64,000 nt of DNA from an uncultured Algibacter sp. Lineage in GTDB: Bacteria; Bacteroidota; Bacteroidia; Flavobacteriales; Flavobacteriaceae. The position numbers and the translations under genes were made by a program. Location: positions 1-64,000 of the forward strand of contig CANMQH010000002.1 of the NCBI GenBank assembly GCA_947499935.1, given 5' to 3'. This document shows, in pieces, positions 27,151 through 36,284 of the stretch. The first letter of the stretch is position 1; each line of letters begins with the position of its first letter. Under the pieces are notes generated by a model, which was given only the letters and a program-made list of their open reading frames with translations, ran no database searches and was not told the DNA's origin.

Positions 27151-29496
27151 TTACTTTGATTTGAATTGAATACTACCCGAAAGATTTTTAGAAGAGGCTT
27201 CAATCGTATTTGTTCCGCTTAAATCACCTATTCTAATTAACGCTGTAGCTATTCCTGCTTCCGTTTTAATAGTATCTGTATTTAAAACTTTTACATCACC
27301 TTTTATATTTGTAGTAATAGTTTCTGTAAAATCTGGTACTATGGTTCCGTTTTCATCTATCGCAGCTATATAGAGAAAAACGACGTCATTAACACCACTT
27401 TCTGGTGCTCTACCACTATCATCAAACCATAATTTTAAATTGATAGGTCTTTTTGGTGTTTTCACTACATCAGTAACGACTTCTTTCCCTTTAAAGTAAC
27501 CAACAGCTTTTAATTCTCCTTGTTGAAAATTCTCTATATTAAATGTGAATGGCGGGTGCTTTAAGTGACTTGAAATTTCATCTTCATCAGGTTTTTGACT
27601 TGCAATAAGTTTATCATTCAAATACAACTTAACTTCGTCTGTATTACTATAAACTTTAACCTGTAATGGCGATTTCTTATTCCAATAACTTGCAATTTTA
27701 ATTATAGGCTTACTACTAAAATCTGTTTGACTCTGATAAAAATAGTATGCTAATTTTGGTAGCCTAAAAATATCCATTAACCCCGATTGCTCTATATTAT
27801 CATTATTTCCTCGATTATAATCATACATGACCCAATAACTATCTGAGTAAGCTCTGGTAGCTAAATTATCATTATGAGCTTCTTGTACGTTTACTGCTTG
27901 CCTTAGCATGCGTTCTTCTCCAAAACCACGTGCTTGCCGACTACTCATTTCAAATCTAAGTTCATTAGGTAATTTATCTTGATTTAACCCTTCATTTCTA
28001 GAATAGTATTCCCAATCTCCATATTCGGAAACAGAAAGTGGCTTATCTGCATATGGGTGCGGTCTTAAAATCCGGTGTTGTCGAGCTTGTATATAAATAT
28101 CATAAACTTCATCTTTCCAACCAAGGGAATACACATTTTTACCTGGATATTCTGCATGTGTGATATTATGCAACGCTTCCATAAAATATAAAGGCATATT
28201 TTTTGTTTCGTTTAAAGAAACTTCCCATGCCATAACGCAAGGATGGTTTCTATCTCTTCTAATCAATTCCTTTGCCGAACGATAACAATAGGCTCTAAAG
28301 GCATCTGTATCATTATAATATTGCCATCCTAAAATAGCATCAATAACAACCAAACCAAGTTCATCGCAAGCATCCATAAATGCTGGGGACTGCGGGTAAT
28401 GTGAAAGTCTTATATAATTAAAACCCGCTTCTTTTATTTTCTTTGCATCTCGATATTGAGCATTATCAGATAACGCATAACCTATATAAGGATACTCTTG
28501 ATGCCGATTTACACCACGTAAAAAAGTTTTTTCTCCATTTATGTACAATTGATTGTTCTTAAAAGCAAATTCGCGTATTCCAAATCTTGTTATTTTCTCT
28601 TCTATTATTTTACCGTTGGATAATATCTCTGTCTTTAACTTATATAAGTTAGGCGATTTTGGTGACCATAATTTAGCATTGGAGATATTAATCTTCCTAT
28701 CTATATCAATATCTTCTTTAAATTTTAAACTAATTTTATCCGTTTTATCTTGATGTATTAATTTCCCTTCATCATACACAGATTGTATTAGTTGAATATT
28801 TGTATTAACATCACCACTATTAACAATGTTAGTTTTAATATTAACACTAGATTCTTGCTTTGAAACTTTTGGGTATGTTATAAAAATTCCGCCTCCATCA
28901 GTTTTATCTGCAAGAACAGGATGAGAGATATGCACCGCATCATTTACGCTAAGTTTTACATTTCTATAAAGCCCACCGTACATATTAAAATCTAAAATTT
29001 TTAAAGGCTTTGGACCTGTTACAGCATTATCTGTATTATCCAGTCTTACGGCTATATTATTTTTAGCCCCCTTTTTAATGTAATCGGTAATATTAATAAC
29101 AACAGGTAAATATCCGCCATGACGTGTAGAAACCTTTTCACCATTAACCCAAATAGTAGAATGATTCATTGCAGCCTCAAATTCTAGGGTAATTACTTTA
29201 TTTTTAGAATACTGAGGGACATCAATAGATTTTCTATACCAGCATACGCCTTGCCATTGGTCTGTTACAACTAAGGGTTCTAAATGTGCTGTATGCGGAA
29301 GATTAACATTTTCCCAACCCGTATCGTTAAAAGTAATAGTTTCATAATTTTCAGAAGAAGTTTCATTAGCTAAAATCTTAAACTTCCAATCTGTATTAAT
29401 GTTTATGCTTTGGTTTTTATACGGATTATCACTACAGGAATTGAGGATAACTAATAATAATACATACCATACCGATAAATTTTTTAATTTATTCAT
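27151..29496 (-). CDS. GH2 glycoside hydrolase, beta-galactosidase-like (copy 1)
   Basis: This is a predicted periplasmic exo-beta-glycosidase, probably removing beta-galactose from desulfated oligosaccharides. It has about 781 aa from ATG 29496 (MNKLKNLSV; an ATG at 29508 adds four residues). Lipobox VILNSC. Order: GH2 sugar-binding domain (WENVNLPHTAHLEPL, GVCWYRKSIDVP), immunoglobulin-like domain, TIM barrel with acid/base Glu in MAWEVSLNET and nucleophile Glu in LSVSEYGDWEYY. C-terminal Ig-like domains follow (WFDDSGRAPESGVND, EAGIATALIRIGDLSG), which are also found in the GH2 at 59329-61962. It is the last gene of a sulfatase-rich run starting at the HTCS. The sugar specificity is inferred from the locus. 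Confidence 0.88.
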   Translation of the reverse strand: MNKLKNLSVWYVLLLVILNSCSDNPYKNQSININTDWKFKILANETSSENYETITFNDTGWENVNLPHTAHLEPLVVTDQWQGVCWYRKSIDVPQYSKNKVITLEFEAAMNHSTIWVNGEKVSTRHGGYLPVVINITDYIKKGAKNNIAVRLDNTDNAVTGPKPLKILDFNMYGGLYRNVKLSVNDAVHISHPVLADKTDGGGIFITYPKVSKQESSVNIKTNIVNSGDVNTNIQLIQSVYDEGKLIHQDKTDKISLKFKEDIDIDRKINISNAKLWSPKSPNLYKLKTEILSNGKIIEEKITRFGIREFAFKNNQLYINGEKTFLRGVNRHQEYPYIGYALSDNAQYRDAKKIKEAGFNYIRLSHYPQSPAFMDACDELGLVVIDAILGWQYYNDTDAFRAYCYRSAKELIRRDRNHPCVMAWEVSLNETKNMPLYFMEALHNITHAEYPGKNVYSLGWKDEVYDIYIQARQHRILRPHPYADKPLSVSEYGDWEYYSRNEGLNQDKLPNELRFEMSSRQARGFGEERMLRQAVNVQEAHNDNLATRAYSDSYWVMYDYNRGNNDNIEQSGLMDIFRLPKLAYYFYQSQTDFSSKPIIKIASYWNKKSPLQVKVYSNTDEVKLYLNDKLIASQKPDEDEISSHLKHPPFTFNIENFQQGELKAVGYFKGKEVVTDVVKTPKRPINLKLWFDDSGRAPESGVNDVVFLYIAAIDENGTIVPDFTETITTNIKGDVKVLNTDTIKTEAGIATALIRIGDLSGTNTIEASSKNLSGSIQFKSK

Positions 29497-29510
29497 ATCT
29501 ATAATCAATA

Positions 29511-31034
29511 CTATTTTTGTGTTGCTTTATATTTCTTATACGCAGTCATCCATTTTTTAAACCCTACTTCTTCTCCATTTTCCATTTGCTTTCTAACTTC
29601 TGGATGTTGTTGCTTTATCCACGCTACCGCAGCAACAGTTTGTTTTACCGATTTAGGCTCATAAATGGTTGAAATGGGTGCCATAAAACGTTCTAACGCT
29701 TTAGTTTTTAAACGCATCGCTTTTAGCTGCTCATTATAATTGCTACTCTGAGCCAAATTCACCAATTCGTAAGGATCTGTAGTAAGATGATATAATTCTT
29801 CGGAAGGCTTGGTATCCTGAAAGAAAAATTGTTGATCCTTATTTAATTTACCTGCTTTATTTAGTTTGCGCATTACATGTACAGCTGGACGATAAAACTC
29901 AAGATACGCTTGGTGCGCATCAAATGGTATTTCGGGTTTGTCGTTTCTTATATATTTCCATTCGCCAGACGTAATTGTTCTTGATTTTTCTGCAACTTCA
30001 TCCCAAAGGTCACGAGCTCCATAAACATAATCTCGATTAAAATCAGGACGAAATATTGGTTTTCCCGTCATATATGTTGGTATATCCACATTAGCAAAAT
30101 CTAAAATACTAGCTGTTATATCTGTAGCACTTACTACATCTTCTCTAACGTTACCTTCTTTAAACTGTTTTGGGTAATAAACTATTAAAGGAATGCGCAA
30201 ACCAGGATCATGTAAATAACCTTTACCCCTAATATTACATCTTCCGTTATCTCCAATAAAAATAACCACCGTATTATCTGCCATGCCTTTTTCTTCAAGC
30301 TCTTTAAAAATAATACCAACCTCGTTATCCATATATTCAATTTGGTCTAAATATTTTGCCCAATCCAATCTTACTGTAGGATGATCAGCCATATACGGAG
30401 GCATTTTTACCTCATTTGGATTTACAGGGTGCTTAGATTGACTTCTAACCTCATCCCACCAATCACCTCGATGCGTTACTTGTAATTGAATTTGCGCAAA
30501 AAACGGTTCGTCGGTTTTATTAAAAGTATCATACTTATCAAAAAGTCCAAATTCTTTTTTTCCATCCCAAGCACCAATAGCTTTATGTTTAAAATTAACA
30601 TCTATTTTACGTCCTTTATTCATTACCGCATGGTTACCCAAAATTGTTGTGTAACCTGCTGTTCTAAGTAAATGTGTAAATGGACTAAAACTAAGATCTA
30701 ATGGTACATTTCTATTACTACGGTGATGGTGCGTATTGGTTTTTACTTGATGTGTTCCTAACATCATAGCAGAGCGACTTGGCGAACAAATTGAGTTTGT
30801 TACAAAAGCATTATTAAACCGAACACCGTTTGATGCCATTTTATCCAAATTAGGTGTTTTGACATTTGGAAGACCGTAACATGCTAAATCTGTACTCATA
30901 TCTTCTGCCATTAGCCAAATAATATTTGGTGGCTTTTTTTTACTTTTGGCAACGGCTTCTTTCTTATTATTTACACAAGAAAGCATTGTTAATACACTAA
31001 CAAATACAACTTTTATTTTTAAATAAATTCTCAT
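29511..31034 (-). CDS. S1-family sulfatase (sulfatase 1)
   Basis: This is a lipoprotein sulfatase of about 507 aa with lipobox LTMLSC (Cys20). The type I signature is ICSPSR with Cys83, the residue converted to formylglycine. The metal site begins LMAEDMS, with Glu-Asp in place of the usual Asp-Asp, and continues with FIGDNGR near the C-terminal half. It probably removes sulfate from the algal galactan in the periplasm. It lies 11 bp downstream of sulfatase 2. The attacked sulfate position cannot be assigned from sequence. Confidence 0.88.
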   Translation of the reverse strand: MRIYLKIKVVFVSVLTMLSCVNNKKEAVAKSKKKPPNIIWLMAEDMSTDLACYGLPNVKTPNLDKMASNGVRFNNAFVTNSICSPSRSAMMLGTHQVKTNTHHHRSNRNVPLDLSFSPFTHLLRTAGYTTILGNHAVMNKGRKIDVNFKHKAIGAWDGKKEFGLFDKYDTFNKTDEPFFAQIQLQVTHRGDWWDEVRSQSKHPVNPNEVKMPPYMADHPTVRLDWAKYLDQIEYMDNEVGIIFKELEEKGMADNTVVIFIGDNGRCNIRGKGYLHDPGLRIPLIVYYPKQFKEGNVREDVVSATDITASILDFANVDIPTYMTGKPIFRPDFNRDYVYGARDLWDEVAEKSRTITSGEWKYIRNDKPEIPFDAHQAYLEFYRPAVHVMRKLNKAGKLNKDQQFFFQDTKPSEELYHLTTDPYELVNLAQSSNYNEQLKAMRLKTKALERFMAPISTIYEPKSVKQTVAAVAWIKQQHPEVRKQMENGEEVGFKKWMTAYKKYKATQK

Positions 31035-31046
31035 CGTTATTATTTT

Positions 31047-32450
31047 TTAAAACTTAGGTACAGCCTCAGCTTCCCATTTAGAAAGTGATGCTTTAAGGAC
31101 TGATTCCATTAAAAAATGATGCCCTATAAGGTTTTTATTTTCATTTAAATCTTTATCTAAATGATACAATTGAAACTTTCCGCTATGGTATTTGATGAGT
31201 TTCCAATCACCAAAAATCACAGCAGCATACTGATCTTCGTAACTTCTAAAAAAATAAAGGTTTCGCGTTTTAATAGTCTTTCCTTTTAAAATTGGCATTA
31301 AACTCACACCTTGAATGTGTTTGTCTTCACATTTTTTTCCTGAAGCAATTTCTACTAAAGTTGGGTATATATCTATAGATTGGACAGGAATATTACTTTC
31401 GGTATTTTTTTTAGTATTACCAGGATAGTTAATTAGTAAAGGAACTCTTGCTCCCCCTTCTGCTAAAGCATCGCCTCCTTTTTTACCGCCTCTAAGTGGT
31501 GCATTTGTATAAGCACCGCCTTGATCAGATAATACTATAATTACGGTGTTATCAGCAATACCTTTATCTGTAATAGACTGTCTAATACGACCTATGGATT
31601 CGTCCATAGCTTCTATCATAGCTGCATGATGTGCATATTTACCTTTTAGACCAGCGTTTTGGTGTTTTTTCAATAAATCTTTCCTACCTATTGATGGACC
31701 ATGCACAGAATAATACCAAAAAGACATCATAAATGGTTCTTTCTTATCATATTCTGCTATAAAATTTACAGCTTTATCTGTTAAGACATCTGTTAAATAA
31801 TCACCTTCTTTTAAACCCGATTTTAAAAACCCTTTGGGGTCATCTTTTTCTTTAAAAAATGGATAATAATAACTTTTTGGGTGTCCAGCATTTGTAGTTC
31901 CATAACTATCATGAAAACCTTGATTTGTAGGGTAGCGCCCTTCTTTCCCTAAATGCCACTTCCCTATAAACATATTATAATAACCATACTCTTTTAAACG
32001 CTCTGCATATGTAATTTCTTCTAGAGGCAAATAATTTATAGATGGCATTTGTGCTGGGTCTTTTTCCCAATAATGATATTTTTCATTTGGTTTATCAGAA
32101 TCCGTTCTTATATGTCTTACCATGCCGCCTCTTACAGATTCTTTGCCTGTTAATAACGAATAACGGCTTGGGCTACACGTTGGCGTGGGAATATAAGCTC
32201 TAGTAAACTCTAAACTTTCTTGTTTAAACGCATTTAAGTTAGGCGTTGTAAAAATGTTATTACGATAATTAATATCTGACCAACCGTAATCATCAATAAA
32301 CAAAAGAACAATATTGGGTTTCTTATACTCCTTTTTAGATGTGTGTTTTTGCTTTTTACAGGATGTCTGCACTACTAAAAACAAACATAAAAATCCTAAT
32401 TGAAACCCAGACATTCTCAACATTATATTAAAATTTGAATTTGAATTCAA
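31047..32450 (-). CDS. S1-family sulfatase (sulfatase 2)
   Basis: This is a 467-aa lipoprotein sulfatase. The lipobox is VVQTSC (Cys31), and the formylglycine signature is TCSPSR (Cys92). Metal residues start FIDDYGWSD and continue VLSDQGG. GKWHLGKEG and SVHGP are further active-site blocks. A gap of 246 bp separates it from the upstream sulfatase, so it may have its own promoter (see 32518-32525). Later in-frame Met codons (M10, M13) lie closer to the hydrophobic signal and are alternative starts. Regiospecificity is unknown. Confidence 0.88.
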   Translation of the reverse strand: MNSNSNFNIMLRMSGFQLGFLCLFLVVQTSCKKQKHTSKKEYKKPNIVLLFIDDYGWSDINYRNNIFTTPNLNAFKQESLEFTRAYIPTPTCSPSRYSLLTGKESVRGGMVRHIRTDSDKPNEKYHYWEKDPAQMPSINYLPLEEITYAERLKEYGYYNMFIGKWHLGKEGRYPTNQGFHDSYGTTNAGHPKSYYYPFFKEKDDPKGFLKSGLKEGDYLTDVLTDKAVNFIAEYDKKEPFMMSFWYYSVHGPSIGRKDLLKKHQNAGLKGKYAHHAAMIEAMDESIGRIRQSITDKGIADNTVIIVLSDQGGAYTNAPLRGGKKGGDALAEGGARVPLLINYPGNTKKNTESNIPVQSIDIYPTLVEIASGKKCEDKHIQGVSLMPILKGKTIKTRNLYFFRSYEDQYAAVIFGDWKLIKYHSGKFQLYHLDKDLNENKNLIGHHFLMESVLKASLSKWEAEAVPKF

Positions 32451-32517
32451 TTTCTATTTAAACCAAATTAAGCTTGTGCTTACTGGTACTAAAAATGTAT
32501 TCTAGAATATATTTTTA

Positions 32518-32525
32518 CAAAATTA
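32518..32525 (-). promoter_or_regulatory. Possible -7 element for sulfatase 2
   Basis: The minus strand reads TAATTTTG, matching TAnnTTTG, 68 bp upstream of the start at 32450. The only nearby -33-like TTG is 16 bp away, short of the ideal. A palindrome TATTCTAGAATA lies just downstream (32498-32509). Confidence 0.3.
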
Positions 32526-32696
32526 ATAATGTATTTTATAGCAAGGATGGGATAAATCAAAGCAGAGTTGTTACCCTTACCCAAATTAAATGTTATTGCC
32601 GTTATAAATTTTAAAGTAATATTTTATCTCCTTTTTTTATTCTATTCACCATAATAATAGGTTCAAAATCCAATGAAACTATAGAATGGTTAAACT

Positions 32697-34196
32697 TTAT
32701 TCTGTAATAAAAGGCCGCTTAATTTTTAAGCCCGGCTCATCATACTGCCTAAGCTGTTTAAATAATTCAGTTTGCATCATTTTGGCTATACTAGAATATG
32801 CTTTATCATAATAAAAATTAACCAACTCGTCTGGGTCTTTCTCTAAATCAAAAAGGTACGGTTTTTCGTTTTTGTCTATAACTAACTTGTAACGATCATT
32901 AACAGCAACTACCCACCAGCCACCAGACTTGGCATAATAGGTTATTCTATCACTATCCACTACTTTTTTTGAATTCACAAAATCTTCTGAAGTATCTAAA
33001 CCATGAAATTTTATATTACTATTTACATCCATTAAACCCAAAACAGTTGGCGTAAAATCTACATTAGTATATGCTGTATTAATGATTTTCCCTGCTGGTA
33101 TTTTGTTTGGATAGCGTATTACAAACGGTACCCTAGCTGAAGCTTCATAAGGAACACTTTTATTTCTTCTATTATGCTCAAAAAACATATCTCCATGATC
33201 AGAAGTAAATACAACAATGGTCTTTTGGGTTAGGTTGTTAGCATCAAGATAATCTAAAATTCGACCAACACTATCGTCAATATGACTCACCATGCCAAGA
33301 TAATTAGCAAGTGATTTCTTATCATTTTCAAAAGATTTTTTGCCTATGGTTTCATTTTTTCCAGTATCTGTAGCCCAAGATGGTTTAATAGCTACATATT
33401 TTGGCGCCATTGTTTTTGGCGCTTTAAATTCTAAATCAGCATACATCTTATCATAAGGTGGTTTTGCAACATCTGGTGTATGCGGATCTGGGATAGACAA
33501 CATGATTGCAAAAGGCTTGTCTTTATCACGTTCTAGAATCTCTAAAGTTTTATTTGTAAAAAAATCAGTGGCATGTACAATTTGATTTTGTGGTAAGTTT
33601 TTTGCTCTTTTTTCATTTACACCACTAAATGCATCATCTGTTACATGAAAATACGGAGCGTGTCCACCTGTCATCATATAACGATTATCTTCAAAACCAG
33701 CTTTATACTTTATATTAAATTGATATTTTTCATGACCAGCCAAATGCCATTTACCAACATAGGATGTAGCATACCCTTGATCTCTTAAAATTGTTGCAAA
33801 CGTTGAAACATTTTTACTAATAAACATACCATTTTTTGGAGCTCCTGTTGCTTGTGGGTATAACCCTGTAACAAACGAAGCTCTTGATGGCGTACAAACT
33901 GGCGAAGATGCATAATAACTTGTACTTATAGCTCCTTGATTTGCTAACTTATCTATGTTTGGTGTCTTAGAATTATTTCCTTTACCCCAAACAAAAGCCT
34001 GATCTTCTGATAATAATTTCTGGTAACAACTTAAAGTTCTAAAATTATGCTCATCGGTATGTATAATGATAAGGTTGGGTTTATCTTTAGTGTCTATATT
34101 ATTTAATGTTTTATTATTTTGTTTTTGAGCATTACAAGAAAAAAACAACGAAACACCAATACATATTGTTGGTATTTTAAAAAAAGTTATATTCAT
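32697..34196 (-). CDS. S1-family sulfatase (sulfatase 3)
   Basis: This is a 499-aa lipoprotein sulfatase with lipobox LFFSC (Cys21). Signature VCTPSRASFVTG has Cys101 for formylglycine formation. The metal pair near residue 48 is Asp-Glu (HTDEHNFRTL), a variant of Asp-Asp, and the second metal region is TSDHGD. GKWHLAGHE is the conserved Lys/His block. It follows the esterase gene by 66 bp within the minus-strand run. The substrate sulfate position is unknown. Confidence 0.88.
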   Translation of the reverse strand: MNITFFKIPTICIGVSLFFSCNAQKQNNKTLNNIDTKDKPNLIIIHTDEHNFRTLSCYQKLLSEDQAFVWGKGNNSKTPNIDKLANQGAISTSYYASSPVCTPSRASFVTGLYPQATGAPKNGMFISKNVSTFATILRDQGYATSYVGKWHLAGHEKYQFNIKYKAGFEDNRYMMTGGHAPYFHVTDDAFSGVNEKRAKNLPQNQIVHATDFFTNKTLEILERDKDKPFAIMLSIPDPHTPDVAKPPYDKMYADLEFKAPKTMAPKYVAIKPSWATDTGKNETIGKKSFENDKKSLANYLGMVSHIDDSVGRILDYLDANNLTQKTIVVFTSDHGDMFFEHNRRNKSVPYEASARVPFVIRYPNKIPAGKIINTAYTNVDFTPTVLGLMDVNSNIKFHGLDTSEDFVNSKKVVDSDRITYYAKSGGWWVVAVNDRYKLVIDKNEKPYLFDLEKDPDELVNFYYDKAYSSIAKMMQTELFKQLRQYDEPGLKIKRPFITE

Positions 34197-34262
34197 ATCG
34201 TTTAGATAATTTTATCTTAAGTCGTTTAGTGTAAATACTAAATGGCTTTTAGTTATTTTTTA

Positions 34263-35339
34263 TTAGATACTTCCACTTGTAATCATCCCTTTTTTATTAT
34301 ACAAGTAAGCTTCCAAGAATTTAAAAAGACGTGATTTTAATGCTTTCGAAATTATAGCCTCATGCTTTAATCCATTAACTTTTGTTAAAAAAATTTTTGA
34401 AACCCCCAGCGCCTTTGCTTTAGCATAAAACGATTGTGAATGCGCAATATCAACAATAGAATCTTCTGTTCCGTGGTATAAGAATAGAGGTGTCATCTTT
34501 GGGTTGATATGATATAACGGAGAAGCTTTCTTGGCGCGTTCTTTTAGTTTTTTTATATCCACCAATAAGTTAAAAGCATTGTAACTTGTATCTTTAAAAT
34601 TATTACCAACCAACTTAGGAATCGCTGAAACGGATTTATTTATTAATAGGTCTTTAGGTCCATAACCATCAATTACACAAGTTGCAGTACTTGACTCATT
34701 TAAATGTTTTCCTAAATTACCTTCATAATTATTATTATCTGCTGTAACTGCTAACATAGATGCAATGTGACCTCCTGCAGAAGTTCCCCAAATAGCTATT
34801 TTATCTTTGTCTATACCATACGCTTTTGCATTAGCTTTTACCCATCTAATAGCGGCCTTACAATCATATAGTTGTGCTGGCCATTTAGCATCGCCAGATA
34901 ATCTATAATTTACACTTACCCCTATATAATCTCCTGATGCTAATATGGGATCCATAACCCTAAGTACCCACTCCTTACTTCCTTTTTTCCACCCTCCACC
35001 ATGAATAAAAATAATAGCTGGTAATTTTTTATTTTTCTGAATAACGGGTGTAAGAATATCTAAAGTTTGCTTTTCATTACCAGTATCTGCATACGGCAGA
35101 TTGTTTACATAGCTATAATACCCTTTAAAATCTAGTTTTTTTCTATTTGGGATACCATGTCCTTGAAATGTTCTATACTCTGTTTCTGTTAAAATTCCGT
35201 CTTTATCAGTATCTATTTCTGGATTGCATTTTAATATATACCTAAGTGCTTTAAAGTTTTTAGAGCTACGCTTTTTTTGTCCAAAAGATACCTTGGAACA
35301 AATAAAGAGTATCGCAATACTTAGAATATATTTTTTCAT
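34263..35339 (-). CDS. Secreted alpha/beta-hydrolase esterase with EF-hand-like insert
   Basis: This 358-aa protein has a signal peptide (about 1-20). Residues 41-54 read EIDTDKDGILTETE, a calcium-loop pattern (D43, D45, D47, then E54) resembling EF-hand or dockerin loops. The catalytic domain is of the HSL/BD-FAE type: oxyanion motif HGGGW (113-117), nucleophile Ser187 in GTSAGGH, Asp in GTEDSIVD and His in LKHEA. Such enzymes remove acyl groups from glycans. Carrageenan itself is not normally acetylated, so it may remove natural decorations or act on a second substrate. It sits 5 bp from the SGNH esterase, in the same direction. Confidence 0.85.
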   Translation of the reverse strand: MKKYILSIAILFICSKVSFGQKKRSSKNFKALRYILKCNPEIDTDKDGILTETEYRTFQGHGIPNRKKLDFKGYYSYVNNLPYADTGNEKQTLDILTPVIQKNKKLPAIIFIHGGGWKKGSKEWVLRVMDPILASGDYIGVSVNYRLSGDAKWPAQLYDCKAAIRWVKANAKAYGIDKDKIAIWGTSAGGHIASMLAVTADNNNYEGNLGKHLNESSTATCVIDGYGPKDLLINKSVSAIPKLVGNNFKDTSYNAFNLLVDIKKLKERAKKASPLYHINPKMTPLFLYHGTEDSIVDIAHSQSFYAKAKALGVSKIFLTKVNGLKHEAIISKALKSRLFKFLEAYLYNKKGMITSGSI

Positions 35340-35344
35340 GTAGA

Positions 35345-36268
35345 TTACTCTTGTAGTGCTAATAATTTAGAACCAAATGCTATTCCTAAACCTCTTTGTC
35401 CTTCTGCATTATAATGCACATTATCTGAATGCTTTGGATAATCACTCCAACTATCATCCATACTTGTTTTTATAACATCAACATATTTATCTGACATAGC
35501 GACATCTTCCATAGCTTTACGAACCATTGCTGGGCCAAGCTTTTTAAATTTACCGTATCTAGAGTTGATTTGACCTAGAACAAAAGGCATGTTTTTAACC
35601 CCAAATGCTTCGCGATAACTTTTAATCAATACTTTAAGATTAGCTTCATAAGTTCTTGCGCTTACCTCTATAGCTGCATCATTTTCTCCTTGCATCCAAG
35701 CTAATCCAATAATTTTATAGGTCTTATTTTGGGTTTTTAAAGCTTCAAGGTTTGCTTTAATATCTGCAATATGCATATTATAAAGCTGTATGTTTTGCTT
35801 CTTTTTTTTCTCAACAGCTTTGGCTTTTTCGGCAGTCCAATTAGGGTTCCATGCACCATACAAAGCTGTTCCACCTTGCGAACGTTTAATAAGTAAAAAT
35901 TCTTGCTTAGGATTATTCTCTGCTAAGGTTAAGCCTATAAAAATCTCTGGACCAAATCGTTTTAAAAAATTATACTTTTTTGATGGTTTATTATTATATG
36001 CTGCTAATGGTATTACTTTTTTTCCATTAAAACTTAAAGACACTCTACTGGCTATTTTTTCAATTCTTTTTATTTCTGTTGGGTCTAAAGCATCAAAATT
36101 TCCCGCGCCTTGCATATTAGATTGTCCTGCCAATAAGACTACATGTACATCTTTATTTTCTTCTTTTTCTATAACATCTTGCTGGTTTTTGGTATTCTCA
36201 ACAGTTGTTGTTTTGCATCCTAAAAATGTAAAACATATTATAATAAATAAGTAGCTATAATTTTTCAT
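35345..36268 (-). CDS. SGNH-type acetylesterase lipoprotein (sialate O-acetylesterase-like)
   Basis: This is a 307-aa lipoprotein with lipobox FTFLGC. The SGNH/SASA-type fold has the nucleophile Ser in VVLLAGQSNMQGAG, the Gly block around RSQGGTALYGAW, the Asn block AWMQGENDA, and the C-terminal Asp-His in HSDNVHYNAEGQRGLG. It probably deacetylates oligosaccharides in the periplasm or on the surface. It pairs with the alpha/beta-hydrolase esterase, 5 bp apart, suggesting two acyl decorations or two attack modes on one glycan. Confidence 0.88.
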   Translation of the reverse strand: MKNYSYLFIIICFTFLGCKTTTVENTKNQQDVIEKEENKDVHVVLLAGQSNMQGAGNFDALDPTEIKRIEKIASRVSLSFNGKKVIPLAAYNNKPSKKYNFLKRFGPEIFIGLTLAENNPKQEFLLIKRSQGGTALYGAWNPNWTAEKAKAVEKKKKQNIQLYNMHIADIKANLEALKTQNKTYKIIGLAWMQGENDAAIEVSARTYEANLKVLIKSYREAFGVKNMPFVLGQINSRYGKFKKLGPAMVRKAMEDVAMSDKYVDVIKTSMDDSWSDYPKHSDNVHYNAEGQRGLGIAFGSKLLALQE

Positions 36269-36284
36269 GAGTTTTTATACTATT

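Noticed and set aside
32498..32509. Palindrome TATTCTAGAATA between sulfatases 2 and 3
   Set aside because: It is short and AT-rich with a single occurrence, so I do not treat it as a separate operator.
35790..36254. A 154-residue plus-strand frame opposite the SGNH esterase
   Set aside because: It is an antisense shadow with Phe/Leu-rich composition and no recognisable domain. The esterase on the other strand is clear.
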